Assembly (NCBI RefSeq): GCF_027942865.1
Contig: NC_134517.1
Span: 16,025,775-16,089,774, forward strand
DNA length: 64,000 nucleotides
Direction of reading: 5' to 3'
From: Odontesthes bonariensis
Taxonomy: Eukaryota > Chordata > Actinopteri > Atheriniformes > Atherinopsidae
Below are positions 30,300 through 41,195 of the stretch, piece by piece; position 1 is the stretch's first letter, and each line of letters opens with the position of its first letter. The notes under the pieces were generated by a model. It was not told the origin of the DNA. It did not search any database and saw only the letters and a program-made list of their open reading frames with translations. The translations under genes and the position numbers were made by a program.

Positions 30300-30890
30300 C
30301 CGCAGTATGTAAATGAATGGGCTCAAACAGTAAATCTGGTCATTAATCATTCCAGCATTGACCAGCTACGAAACACAAACACTGGGGCTCTGATACACCT
30401 TAAATATTCTCCGTTATCATGGGGTATGTGAGCTCCAAGGTCTGCCATATAAAAATGAGACTAATGGGCTTTTTACAGATAAAGAATTTCACAAACTAAC
30501 TGTAAATTAAGGCAAGATCTAGGAAGTTCAGCAAATAAGAACGGTGAACTGCAGCAGATTAAGAATGAGAGCCCTCCTGAACCTTCACAGGTGTGGCCAA
30601 TAAGGCAATTAGGCCCCAAACTCTCCAGCCATAACAGCAAAGCCAGTGAGGGATTAAAAAGGCAGAGGAAGAGGATACAAAGCAAAAATTATGGACAACT
30701 TAAACTCCCCTCCTCTTCATATTTTTCAAATTTCCTCTAACCTACCTTGTCATTAACATAATAAAAAGTAATCTAATGAGGTTAACTGGCCCAACTACAT
30801 TTCTCTGCATCTCACAGTGAGCTATTTTCTAAAGTTTTTTTGTGTTGTTGTTTTTTTCATTCATCTGTCTACATCAATTTCGGTATTGGC
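30300..30890. other. Intergenic, no gene seen
   Basis: There is no coding signal. A short block at 30585-30625 (GTGTGGCCAATAAGGCAATT, then AGGCCCC) stands out as non-repetitive and may be regulatory, but this is only an impression. Confidence 0.35.
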
Positions 30891-30894
30891 ATGC

Positions 30895-31420
30895 ACCATC
30901 TGCTCCGTCCATGTGATGGCGCTTGGACATCAGCGGAAAACGGAACATTGAGACAATAAAGCGGGAAGGAAACCGCGTTCGTGGAATCGGGGAACACACA
31001 CACGCTTGCAATCTCCGTCTCTCTCTCCTTCCCTTATCCGCTACTGCGGGCCGGATCATAAGCGAAGCCGGGAAGTGGTGTGACGTTGGAGAGGAGAGGC
31101 AGCTTCTCAGGCAGACCGCGCCAACCAACCGCCGGAGCTCTCTCCGACCTCGTTACGCAAATTATCGGCAGAGCGGCGCGGCAGTGGGTCTGTTAATGGA
31201 GCGTGCGTGCCGCTGGCTCCCGCGCTCTGGCTCGCCTCCGCCTCTCAACAGCACATAATGGCTTATGGGCTGGAGGGAGGCATTCACCGGGGAAGCGCTA
31301 TTACTCACACAGACGCACAAAACGGAGTCCAGGGCGCACAAACACTTACGTGCGCAGCCAGCACTAATTATGAAAAGAGCGAGAGTACAGATGCCGATTT
31401 CTTTTTCTCATTAAAACAGC
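30895..31420. promoter_or_regulatory. CpG-rich block, possible unannotated promoter or enhancer
   Basis: This ~500-bp island of CpG-rich unique sequence (for example GCAGACCGCG, GCAGAGCGGCGCGGCAG, GGCTCCCGCGCTCTGGCTCG) sits in an otherwise AT-rich spacer between tspan7 and mid1ip1. Open frames cross it but show no recognisable protein. It could be a start region of a non-coding transcript, a distant 5' exon of mid1ip1, or an unmethylated enhancer. Confidence 0.35.
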
Positions 31421-33650
31421 AAACATAGCACTTTGTTGTTGTTGTTGTTGTTTTTTTCCTTCTCGAACTATTCGTATCCCAGACAAAACGTAACAAGACT
31501 TCCACTGCTAAAGTTTCAACATCTTAGACGCCAGAACAGTCTCAATAACAGAGACACCTGTCAGTGGCCTGTCATTTGAACAGCACAACAAACTAAAGAT
31601 AACCTCAAACAGGATAGAACACTTCCAAAAACAAGTCAGTATTTCAGCTTTGATAACAGCTCAATATGCAGTTGAACTTGCATTACACCTTTTTTTTTTT
31701 ATGAACATTAACTCTACCTTACTGAAAACTGATCTAATTACAAAACAAGTTGCCGTGGTGCTGAATATTTTAATGTTTACAAAATAAAAAACTGATCTAG
31801 TTGGTCTTTCAAAAAGATACAGCATGATCTCATGTATGGTTCAATTGGTGATGGCTGAATGCCAAAGAGCTTTTTCCATAATGTTGCATCATATTTGGAC
31901 AGTGCCCTGGTGGTGATTGCAGGGGAAAGCATTCAGTTATGGTTGATGGGGACTCGTGCACTGCAGTTCATGTCTTTTAACAAAAATTGCACACCTGGCT
32001 CAGCCAAAACGTATATTTAAAAAAATTTTAAAAAATCGGAGGCCACTGGCCCACCGGGCATTTGCCCGATCGAACAGATTGCCAGTCCGAGCCTGCCTGG
32101 CTGGCTAACCTCCTTGTTTATTTATCATCCTACTTTATTTTTCCTGGTTTTGTACCTCTAATAAGTCATAATTTAAAAAAAAAAAAGGTTAAGTGTGTTA
32201 AGTTATACCTCCTGTAATGTTATTTGTTGCAGCAGAGCTGAAGAAGCCTCTGACTGAACAAACGTAAGTTAAAAAACAATGTCTGTTTTTAACAAAGATT
32301 TTGTCTCTATGTACCTTATGTACAAACGGGACTGTCACATGAAGAAAAACGTTAGAAATGGCAGAATATCTTGAGGCCTTTCTCGACATTTCTTACATGC
32401 TGTTGTGCCGGTGCAGTGAGCTTCTACTACTACCAGCTCTCATACAGATCCTGCCCTCGAAGAGCAACACCAGCAACTCTATTCCCCGTCAAGTAGCTCA
32501 GGTTTGTCCTGAAAGCCACTAGATTTGTTTCTAGAAACTTTTTTGGAAAATGCAATAAAATTTTGCCAGGATGGTCTGAAAAGTTGTCAAGACTGGCGAC
32601 AGTTGGCAGTACTTCTTGTTCTAGCTTCTCGTTTGATTCATACCTCACAGCACATGCAAAAGAGCCGAACAGCCCTGCTTCATAAGTGGCAGGACTGGTT
32701 TCTCCAAGCTTCTGTAGATACTTCAGCTATGAAGTATACAGAAAATACTGCACCTTTCTGGGACTGGTGATGGTACTCAGCAAAGGGTTGCTTGGAGAGT
32801 TCTTCCTGTAAATCATGGATTCCTGTGCTTTCTCTCACATTTCTTGGTTTGAGTTGACCTTGTTTCTTCACATTCTTAAGTTAAAGACGAACACTTGGTC
32901 GTCTGAATCCATGGAATGACTACTGTGTTACAAAAACAACAAACTTCTTGGTTCATCGATTTTTTTTTGGTCCCTGACTATAATCAAACATATTTGGCAT
33001 TTTTTGCTGGAGAATTCAAGTTAATTGGAACTAAATTCCGAAAAAAACATCGACATGATCTAGGAGTCATCAGCGTTTTCAAAAGTCATCTCAGATAAAC
33101 TTACTAAGCTTATAGTGTTTGTTTAAAGTGGAACATGCGCCACACCAAGGGATTCTCATCAAAGGAATGATTTAGCGAGGACTACCAGCTTCAAATCACA
33201 ACATTAAGTGATGCGCGACGCCCAGTGAAGAAGAAATGTGTTTTCAGATGGTCGTTTAATCAGATGAAAAAATCTTATTAAATTCATGTCAGGAATCGCT
33301 TTGACCGCTTTGATTTGATCTTATTATGAATTTCATTTGGAAAACTTGCAGTGGGAGCACTTAAGCCTCCTTCCAATGAAACAGAGAGCCCACTCCCCCG
33401 TGAGCTCCGAAGCGATGCCTCATTTGCGTCCTGATACAGTAATGTAGCAGGCCTGTCTCGCTCCACCTGCCTGCTTGTGATGCGAGCTGTTGTCGCTGTT
33501 GTTTTTACTGTTGTTGTTGTTCTAATTGCTGTTGCTGCTTCGCCTCCAGCTTCCCCGCTGACACCCTCGCCTCACACTTCTGAGCAACATGCAGCTGTGA
33601 TGACAAGTACTAGAGTTCCCACTCAAGCTGCCTGTTCTTAGAGCACAGTG
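31421..33650. other. Intergenic, old repeats
   Basis: A (GTT)n run lies at ~31435-31455. Block 32035-32100 (CACTGGCCCACCGGGCATTT, then GCCCGATCGAACAG) resembles a fish dispersed-repeat terminus. Block 32430-32930 may be a decayed transposon, but no transposase motif can be read. No gene is seen. Confidence 0.4.
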
Positions 33651-33658
33651 CCCCACTA

Positions 33659-33748
33659 CTCCTCCTCCTCCTCCTCCTCCCCTTCCCCAATTTCTCCTCT
33701 CTCCCGCACTCTTTGAAGCCTCTGGGATGGTGATGATGATGATGATGA
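33659..33748. repeat. (CTC)n and (GAT)n trinucleotide runs
   Basis: CTC repeats at 33659-33679 and GAT repeats at ~33727-33748 lie in a C/T-rich stretch. The open frames over them are low-complexity artefacts. Confidence 0.9.
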
Positions 33749-33749
33749 C

Positions 33750-35814
33750 ACCCGCCGTAATCTGCGGATGCTCAGCTTCTGACATGACACACAATCACGA
33801 AAAACCCTCCCGAACTGATCCGGGTTTCGCTGTTGCATTCAGGCGCGGTGCGTCCCCTGACAAGTGGAGAGGCCTTTCACGGGAGAATAGATGAAGTCAG
33901 TAAGGTGGGGTACGTGATTGACAGCCCTGTTGAGAAAGCAAAGCCAGCTCCTGTTTCTGTTTAATCTCTGCTCAGCAAGCGGGGGGGCACACTGGCTCTG
34001 CTGACCTGTTTTGTTTTTCTGTTTTTCTGCAGGATCTGGGATCAGCTAATCTTCAGAGAGGGGGGCTAAGAATGTGTTTGTGAAGCTTTGTGTCTGAGGC
34101 AGATTTGGGATAAAGCAAGCATGGACAGGGACCAAGCAAGCTTCAAGCAGAGGGGGGGAAACACACACCCTAGCATGCCGTGTTTTTTTTTTTTTTTTAA
34201 TAGCACAACCTGCAGCATTTCCACTTTATGCTGTTTTATACTTTCACTCTACTGTATTTCACAATGAAATGACATGTTATGAATTGTGTTGCAGATTAAG
34301 ATTTTACCTTTACCTTTTACAAATTAAAAATATATATAAAGTGATGACAGAAGCGGAGCGTGCTCCTAATTTGCATCAGTAGCCCAATGATAATCTTATA
34401 ATAACTTTGACACCTTCTTTGCTTATCGTACTGATAGTACCCCAGTGCTATTTAAATGACAAACTTTAGGATTAATAGTGGATATATTGATGATATATTC
34501 CCATATAGAGTATAATCGGTGTCTCAGCAGGCCATTTTCATAGACTCAAAGCATATGCGTGCAAGTCATTCTCACTCAGCGAGAGACATTACCCTGAGCA
34601 TAGTTAACCTACCATCTATGCTGGTTTACACTTCAACTAGTTAGACTACCAGATCTCTCCTGATTGGATGTGAATGCGAGTTTGTCGTGTTTTTCTCTGT
34701 ACAGAAAACTAGGTCAGTATTGCACAGCCAGTTTATAATTATGAGGTTTTTTTTACATCAGAGTATTCCTACTTTTACGTACTCTGTAAAATATCTGACT
34801 ACTTTTCCATGTGTACTTGAGTGCAGTGAATAGGAATGTGAAGTATTCTACTTGTTGTGGTAGTCCAATTCTAAGATGTTCAGAGGTGACTTGTATAATC
34901 CACGACACATTTTAAATGCAGTGCTTTAGCTAAACGAAGCACCTGCACCTCGTTCGTGAACAATACAACACTGACAGCCTCCTTTTTTTCTGCGGAGAGC
35001 GTTCATCTTCCCAAGTACACTTTGCTGATAATACTGGCATAAATTCACTCTCAGTGTCTACCTGATGCTCGTCTCAGAACTCAAATACCGATACTTCTTC
35101 GAACACTTGCTTGATGGGTTGGCAGGCGTGGTATCGGCGGCGTTTGGAAAAAAAATTAACGAGACAAAAGCCACACCGAATGTGGAGACGGAAGTAGGAC
35201 CACAGAAAAAAAGAAACCAGCTCGGCAGGTTTTACCATCCATGTTCACATTCTGCCCATTCTTGCTGAGCAACAATGTCAACAATGAACGCTGATTCATT
35301 TGCTCTCATCGAGAACAAACTGTGCCTAGATACCTTGGTTTCTAGGCATGCAGCATGAGTCAGGCCACCTGTCTTCCCGCCCTCCTGCATATCTCAGGAG
35401 CTTTTCTCTTACTGTAACGTGAACCTGTTTTGAGCTTCAACACAAATGTGTTAAAACTATGTGTTTATTTAACACCCGACACAAGGCAGAGGGACATTTC
35501 TACTGTTTCCCCTTGACCAGAAGTGTTTACAAAAGATCAGATTTTGCCCCCCACCCACCACCACCACCACCACCAGTGCTCATACTGTAACGAGTACTGC
35601 AGCTGGGCTATTTTTGTTGCAGAGGATGTGTGGGAGTCCCCGTGTTTACCAGCAGCTGAAGGGTAAAGGAAACTCAGCTGTCCACCATCACTGCTGGAAA
35701 CTGGCTGGTGCAACAGTGTAGTTTTAAGTGTAATCTAAAAGTCCTGACTATGCTGCACCTGGTTTATTGACTAAAGTTACCCCTAAAGGAGAGGACCAAG
35801 TAGGTGATATGTCT
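33750..35814. other. Intergenic, no gene seen
   Basis: There is no supported exon. A CTGCAG acceptor-like site before 34032 and a T-run at 34180-34198 are visible. (CCA)n occurs near 35553-35573. Confidence 0.4.
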
Positions 35815-36300
35815 AGCCGCGTTTCCACTTTGCAGTCCGGTACGGGTCGGGTCGGAACGGTTCGCTAATTTCAGTGTTTCCATTACCACGAAAGCGTACC
35901 GGTCCCATGGTACCCGTTACCATTTTTGTAACCCTTCTGCTTGGGGTACCTAGCACACAGGACCGGTTCCAGGCTCTACTCTCCTTTGTTGGTGAGGAGG
36001 CTGTGCAGCGGGAGCTCGATGGCGCTGTGCGAAACGAAAAAGTTTTCCAGCTGATTGCCGCAAAAATGGCAGAGAGTGGTTTCAACCGGACCGCGAGCTG
36101 GTGTCGCATTAAGCTAAAGAAGCTTGGAGGTGGTTCCAAATTATGGATATTATTTGTTATTTGCTGTTATTTGATATTTACGCTTCGGCACGCACTCCGC
36201 CCACCCCTTTGTACAGTGGGAACGCAAGCTGACCCCAAAGCGACCCGTACCGTACCGTTCTGAACCGACCCGTACCGGACTGCATAGTGGGAACGAGGCT
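35815..36300. mobile_element. ~486-bp MITE with a Myb/SANT-like ORF fragment
   Basis: Terminal inverted repeats are about 35 bp. The left end runs GCCGCGTTTCCACTTTGCAG then TCCGGTACGGGTCGG. The right end, reverse-complemented, runs GCCTCGTTCCCACTATGCAG then TCCGGTACGGGTCGG. A plus-strand frame (35874-36263) contains QLIAAKMAESGFNRTASWCR then IKLKKL, which resembles helix 2-3 of the Myb/SANT-like domain (…AExGFxRTxxQCRxKxKxLK). Such proteins accompany PIF/Harbinger transposases, so a deleted Harbinger-type element is likely. The target duplication is unclear. Confidence 0.7.
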
Positions 36301-37780
36301 TTACTGCTAGTGTGGTAGAACTCAATAGCAATCAAACTTTCAGTACATATTCCATCACGGCATTTGTGCTTAGGATGTTAATTAGGAGACTTCACACTGC
36401 TAGTAATTAAGGATTTCAATGTTTGACTTTGCTGCTCTATTGATATGAGCTGAAGATTATGGTATGATTTCATAGAGTGACCCTAAAAAATTAACTAAAG
36501 GAAGGCCATTAAGCCAAAATTATTGATCCAAACACGTATTTGTAGGGGAGAAGTAACATATACTAAGATATATAACTTTATCAACCACTCCACTGTATTT
36601 GGGAGACAAAATAATGTAATAATCTACAGTCATTTCAAAGTTTTATGATTACAACAATATAAATGAATATGCAATTATCCATAGTTAAAGGTTAAAGAAG
36701 GAGTCACATGTACTGACAAAAGTCACGAGAATGTTAGATTTAAAGTACATGAAATAACTACATATGCATTGCTTAGCTAAATGTAGTATTTTTCCATGGT
36801 CCATGGTCAGACCTTAATCGCACACACAAAAGATGTTAACATTTTTAATTTACAAATAAAAACAAAAAAATCTAATTTATGTTCTTGATAATATTAAGGC
36901 CACTTACCATCTCTAACGTTTCCTGTGAGTGGCATATATATTTCCTTTTACAGTGATCTAGATAAGTATGTCTATTGTCTGATAGTATCCTTTTAGGATG
37001 TTGGAAATTAACGGCATAGCAATACTTTTACTTTCATATTTTTTCACTGCAACTGTATATTTAGAAGCTCTACTGTAATCACGGAAGTCTTCAATCAGTG
37101 CTTTCATCCCTTATATCTATTTTTTCCCCCCACTTTTAAATTCAGAACACAATCCTTTAATGGTAGGTGGGCTGGGGCGAGTGTCTTATTTTTGTTGTTT
37201 TTTGCTTTCGCACTCTGTACAGCACTTTCAGTCTGTATGAAAAAAAAAGGCCATTATAGTAAAGTCTGATTGTTTGATTCATGAAGTAGGAGTGTATTGA
37301 ATAAACTCCAGTTCTGTGGGTAGCTTTCTGAAGGACCACCTTTCTCCCACCACTTAGCTCAGCCCCTGCTGCTTTGGGCTCCTCTACACACCATTCAGGG
37401 TTTGCCAGCAATTTGATCAAAACGGGATGCCTCGAGTGGTTTCATGTCAACAACTTTTTCAATAAATCGGGTAAATTGTCTACAAAGGTCTGTGCAAAGG
37501 TCACAAATTTGCCCCATGAGGGTTTGCAGTCCACCAAACCTCAGACCCCAAATAACCCCGTGACACACATATGAGTGTCTGCACAGAATCCCACAAAACA
37601 AACAAATGGAAAATCACTTTAAGAACAACGGTGACGACATTGCTAATAAATGTGAACGTGCTTGAATGACAGATTTGGAAGGATGTCAGGATGCCAGTAA
37701 AACCACAGGGTGATACCGGCGCAGTACAGTAGGGCCTTCATGCACCAGAGTTCGAGCTCGTCCCGCTTTGGTTTTTCTGT
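36301..37780. other. Intergenic, no gene seen
   Basis: This AT-rich sequence lies between the MITE and the mid1ip1 promoter. No coding exons, element ends or RNA genes were recognised. Confidence 0.45.
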
Positions 37781-37804
37781 TTTCGAGAGGAGACGACACA
37801 ATGA

Positions 37805-38335
37805 CCTTTTTCATTGGCGCAGTGTCCTCTTAACCCGCCTCCGAAACGAACATCGCCGCCTGATTGGCTTCACTGAGAGCCGGAGCGATGGGCCGATGGC
37901 TCGGTTACTGAATATTCATAACGTGCTCCGTCCTGCCCACGTGCGCCCGAGGTGTTTTCTCCTCGCAACAGAATGTGGGATGTGGTGACGCAACGTCAGT
38001 CCCTTCTTTCGCTGCAAGAGAAAATCACATTGTAGAATAACAAGTCGGAGCGCTGGACGGCGACTGAATGCGAGACGATTCGTTTATTCAGCTTTAAAAA
38101 ATATATATATTTCCGAGCTTGAGTTTGCCAGGGATTTTTCTTACATGCGCAGTTGGGTCCATCCTACCTGTCCACCTGCAAGCCACCCCACCTTGTAGAA
38201 ACCTCCGCTCGTCTGTGTGCTATTTCAGGTCATTTGGGTCGGATTACCTTCCGAAGAACGCGTCGAACAGGTTGTAGGACCGCCCCAACCACCTGTAAGG
38301 CCTTTATAAAAGACGCGCCAGCTTCCACAGCTCAG
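37805..38335 (+). promoter_or_regulatory. mid1ip1: mid1ip1 promoter with TATA box, CCAAT-type sites and E-box
   Basis: TATAAAAG lies at 38305-38312, which would place transcription start near 38336 and give a 5' UTR of about 125 nt without an intron. Upstream are two inverted CCAAT motifs (ATTGGC at ~37813 and GATTGGC at ~37861). A perfect CACGTG E-box at 37938-37943 is followed, after five bases, by a degenerate half-site GAGGTG. That layout resembles a carbohydrate-response element. The region is CpG-rich relative to its surroundings. Confidence 0.6.
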
Positions 38336-38462
38336 ACAGAACAAGAAGGGCACAAACGCTAAAAGGGGAAACTCAAGAACCCAGCCCAACTCGCCGATCG
38401 GCAGAAACAAAGACAAGAAACTTCAAAACTTCTGCTCCCGAAAGCTGAAACCACTCGCCAAG

Positions 38463-38969
38463 ATGATGATGCAGCAGCTGTCAGAAACCCCCAACCAGAA
38501 AAACTCCCTCTTCAACGCCATGAACCGGTTCATGTCCGCCGTGAACAACATGGATCAGACCGTCATGGTGCCCAGTCTGCTGCGGGACGTCCCGCTGGAC
38601 GAGGACCGGGAGATGAGCTCCCTGAAGTCGGACATGGACGAGGGGGACATGTACAGCTACTACCAGCTGCTCAAATCCATCCGCATGGACATCGAGTGGG
38701 GGGTCAGGTGCGCCGCCGCCGACGAAATGCGCAAGGAGAGCATGAAGATCACCCGCTCGCACTCGTCCGCATCCACGTCGTCCTCCTCCTCCTCCTGCTC
38801 CGCGTCCTCTTCATCCGAGGAGGAAGACGAAGAGGACGAGGATTTGGAGAAGCAGTTCCAGTTCCACCTCACCGGACTGCACGGGGTGCTGTCCAAGCTG
38901 ACACAGCAGGCCAACTGCCTCACCAAGCGCTACAAAAAGGAGCTTGGCATCGGAGGATGGGGCCAGTAA
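38463..38969 (+). CDS. mid1ip1: MID1-interacting protein 1 (Spot14 family)
   Basis: This is a small cytosolic regulator. The mammalian orthologue (MIG12) promotes acetyl-CoA carboxylase polymerisation in lipogenesis and binds the microtubule-associated MID1. The frame is one exon of 168 aa (human 183). Three consecutive ATGs begin it; MMM is called because the first follows GCCAAG. Conserved blocks are SLFNAMNRF then [20 protein letters not shown] at ~15-46, [19 protein letters not shown] at ~63-81, and the C-terminal [18 protein letters not shown] and [12 protein letters not shown]. Between them is a low-complexity serine run followed by an acidic EEEDEEDED run (~101-127), encoded by TCC and GAG/GAC repeats. 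It follows tspan7, as in the human order TSPAN7-MID1IP1. Which teleost paralogue (a, b or l) it represents was not resolved. Confidence 0.93.
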   Translation: MMMQQLSETPNQKNSLFNAMNRFMSAVNNMDQTVMVPSLLRDVPLDEDREMSSLKSDMDEGDMYSYYQLLKSIRMDIEWGVRCAAADEMRKESMKITRSHSSASTSSSSSSCSASSSSEEEDEEDEDLEKQFQFHLTGLHGVLSKLTQQANCLTKRYKKELGIGGWGQ

Positions 38970-39775
38970 ACGCACTTATTCTCTAAACTGCTGGCTGAAC
39001 TGACTTTTACTGAAAAAAAAATCTTCTCCTGCTGCTGCTACTACTGATGAATTCTACGAACAAACGTTTGAATGGAGGGGGGAAGAAAGCGGCGCTTTTT
39101 CTTGTCTACAAGCCTTCACGGTGTTGGTCCAAAAACTGCTGAATGTAGATGTGTTGATCCTGAAGAGAAAGCATTTTATTGAACTTTATTTTTTATTTTT
39201 TGTACATATCTCTAAACTCCCACGTTTTGCACTCCGGTGTGTTGTGCACGGTTATGCGTTCAGGTCACGTGATACACAGATGAAACATATTTAAGTCTCT
39301 ATTTAATGTATTTATTACTTCACACTATGTTTGAGAGCCAAATGTTATTTCAAAGGTGGAGAGGAAGTGGACTGTTTGCTCCAGAGCAACGCTGACAAAA
39401 GATTTAGACTCCTTTGTGACGATAATGATGTCAGTGTGTTCAGATGGTTTTTGTTTCATTGCATTTATTTTTTTCAGTCTGATGTGGCGTTCTTTTGTTT
39501 TCTTTGCTTGGAAGGAGGCACATGCCAACTGGCTGCCCATGATCTCCTCATGTCCTACATGGTCAATGAACTGGAACCGTATGATAATTCTTCTGCGTGG
39601 AGAATAATGAGGGTTTCCATGAGATTCTGTCATTTTTGTTGTCATTTAGCCCATTTTGGTATTATATTTTTTTTAGGTCCATCTGTCAAAACAAGCAAAT
39701 ACTTTTGTATAAGTCATATGCACTGTTGTTTTTTTACTGACTATATTAATAAACTTTTGTACGAATGTACTTCTT
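38970..39775 (+). other. mid1ip1: mid1ip1 3' UTR and poly(A) signal
   Basis: AATAAA at 39748-39753, in TATTAATAAACTTTTGTACG, gives a 3' UTR of about 0.8 kb. The 149-codon frame that opens inside it (39331-39780) shows no family resemblance and ends past the poly(A) signal, so it is not called. Confidence 0.7.
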
Positions 39776-39779
39776 GTTG

Positions 39780-40945
39780 AGTGTCATTTGATATCATTGC
39801 AGTTATACTACTAGCTTTAGTTGGAAGAGCACAAGTCAGACATTACATTTGTATTTTTTTCTATTTATTCATATTCTCATATTTAGCATATGCTAAAAGT
39901 GAAGCCCGCTAGTTAATGCAATGGTAGCCGAAGGCCCAAACAACAAATTGTTTTGGGGTATGTTTGAGCAACTTCTACACAAACTTGAGAATTCTCAAGT
40001 TCCCCACAGTGATTTGTCAGTCTGTGTAACACTTAAAGCTGTAAAGAAACCAAGATGTGGCTAGAAATTCAGAGCAGGGAAGAAGGGGCAAAAGAAGGTT
40101 TTATTTCTTCGGTCTTCAGTTGTAAACCTGCAACATTTATGCGAAACTGGTGCGCTGTGTAGTCTCAATTGAATGCAGCTCTTCTTGACCAGTTTTAACG
40201 ATGTTCTGAGGAAATATGGATCTGTAGTATTATATTTTTAAGATGTTTGGTAAAAGAACATAAAACTACATTATGCAGTTTGGAGGGATCTGTTTCTATG
40301 TTACAGAGAGATGCAGCTTCAACAGGCGACTCTTATCCACACAAAAATCTGCATGACTGAGTGATGAGCAAATAATCAATTATGCCATCTGTGGCAACAC
40401 ACAGTGTGTTCCTGTAACTTCCGGGTGTTTCATCTCATTCATAAGGTGGACATAATATTGCAAACACTTCAAAAAATAATCCCCACCTCCACCAGCCTGA
40501 TCTCAGTAAACAACAGAACCTTCAGTTTCTTTGTGTGTGTTTTTTTTCTTTGCCAGGACCAACAAAAACAACATTCAGAGAGGCTGTGAAAGCAGAGTTT
40601 ATTGCAGATCTGCCCAAAATGTTCCTCATAAAAAGAGCTGAGAGGTGAGTGTTTGTCATCTATATGCAAACTGCCTCTTCCTTTAGCTTCATGTGCGGGA
40701 AACTACCAAATAAGGAGAGTCCTTACACAGTTCTGAAAGCTGTATGTAAATGTGAGTAAATCTCAGAGGGATGGCTTGGTAAAATTCCAACTTTGCAAGG
40801 TCTAAAGCAACATTTCCCTAACCCTAACTTGTTATATGAAAATGCATCAAAGCAAACAACTAAAGTCACTATTGTTATCTTCATTTTTTTTGGCTGTGTT
40901 AAACAGTTTATGTGGGCGAAAGTCAATTTACAGTTGCATGTTTTG
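39780..40945. other. Intergenic, no gene seen
   Basis: This unique AT-rich sequence follows mid1ip1. No exons or element ends were recognised. Confidence 0.4.
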
Positions 40946-40949
40946 ATAT

Positions 40950-41195
40950 TAAGAGGGTTCCAGGTTCGATTCCCGGCTGGGGCCTTTCTGTGTGGAGTTT
41001 GCATGTTCTCCCCGTGTATGCGTGGGTTCTCTCTCCGGGTACTTCGGCTTCCTCCCACCGTCCAAAAACATGCATGTCAGGTTAGTCGGTGAGTCTAAAT
41101 TGTTTCCAGGAGTGAGTGTGAGCATTCATGGTTGTGTGTCTTATTGTCTCTGTGTGGCCCTAAAACGGATTAAGCGGGTATGGATGGATGCTTTG
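40950..41195 (+). mobile_element. SINE copy, head truncated and tail deleted
   Basis: It starts near the B box (CCAGGTTCGATTCCCGGC) and follows the same body as the copy at 29726. After TCTCTGTGTGGCCCT it jumps to AAGCGGGTATGGATGGATG, so the usual GACTGGCGACCTG...GGGATAGGCTC segment (roughly 100 bp) is missing. Confidence 0.75.

Noticed and set aside
38481-38926. Antisense open frames across mid1ip1
   Set aside because: Shadows of the coding strand's GC-rich, TCC/GAG-repeat composition.
39331-39780. 149-codon frame downstream of mid1ip1
   Set aside because: It sits in the 3' UTR, runs past the AATAAA signal, and shows no recognisable protein family.
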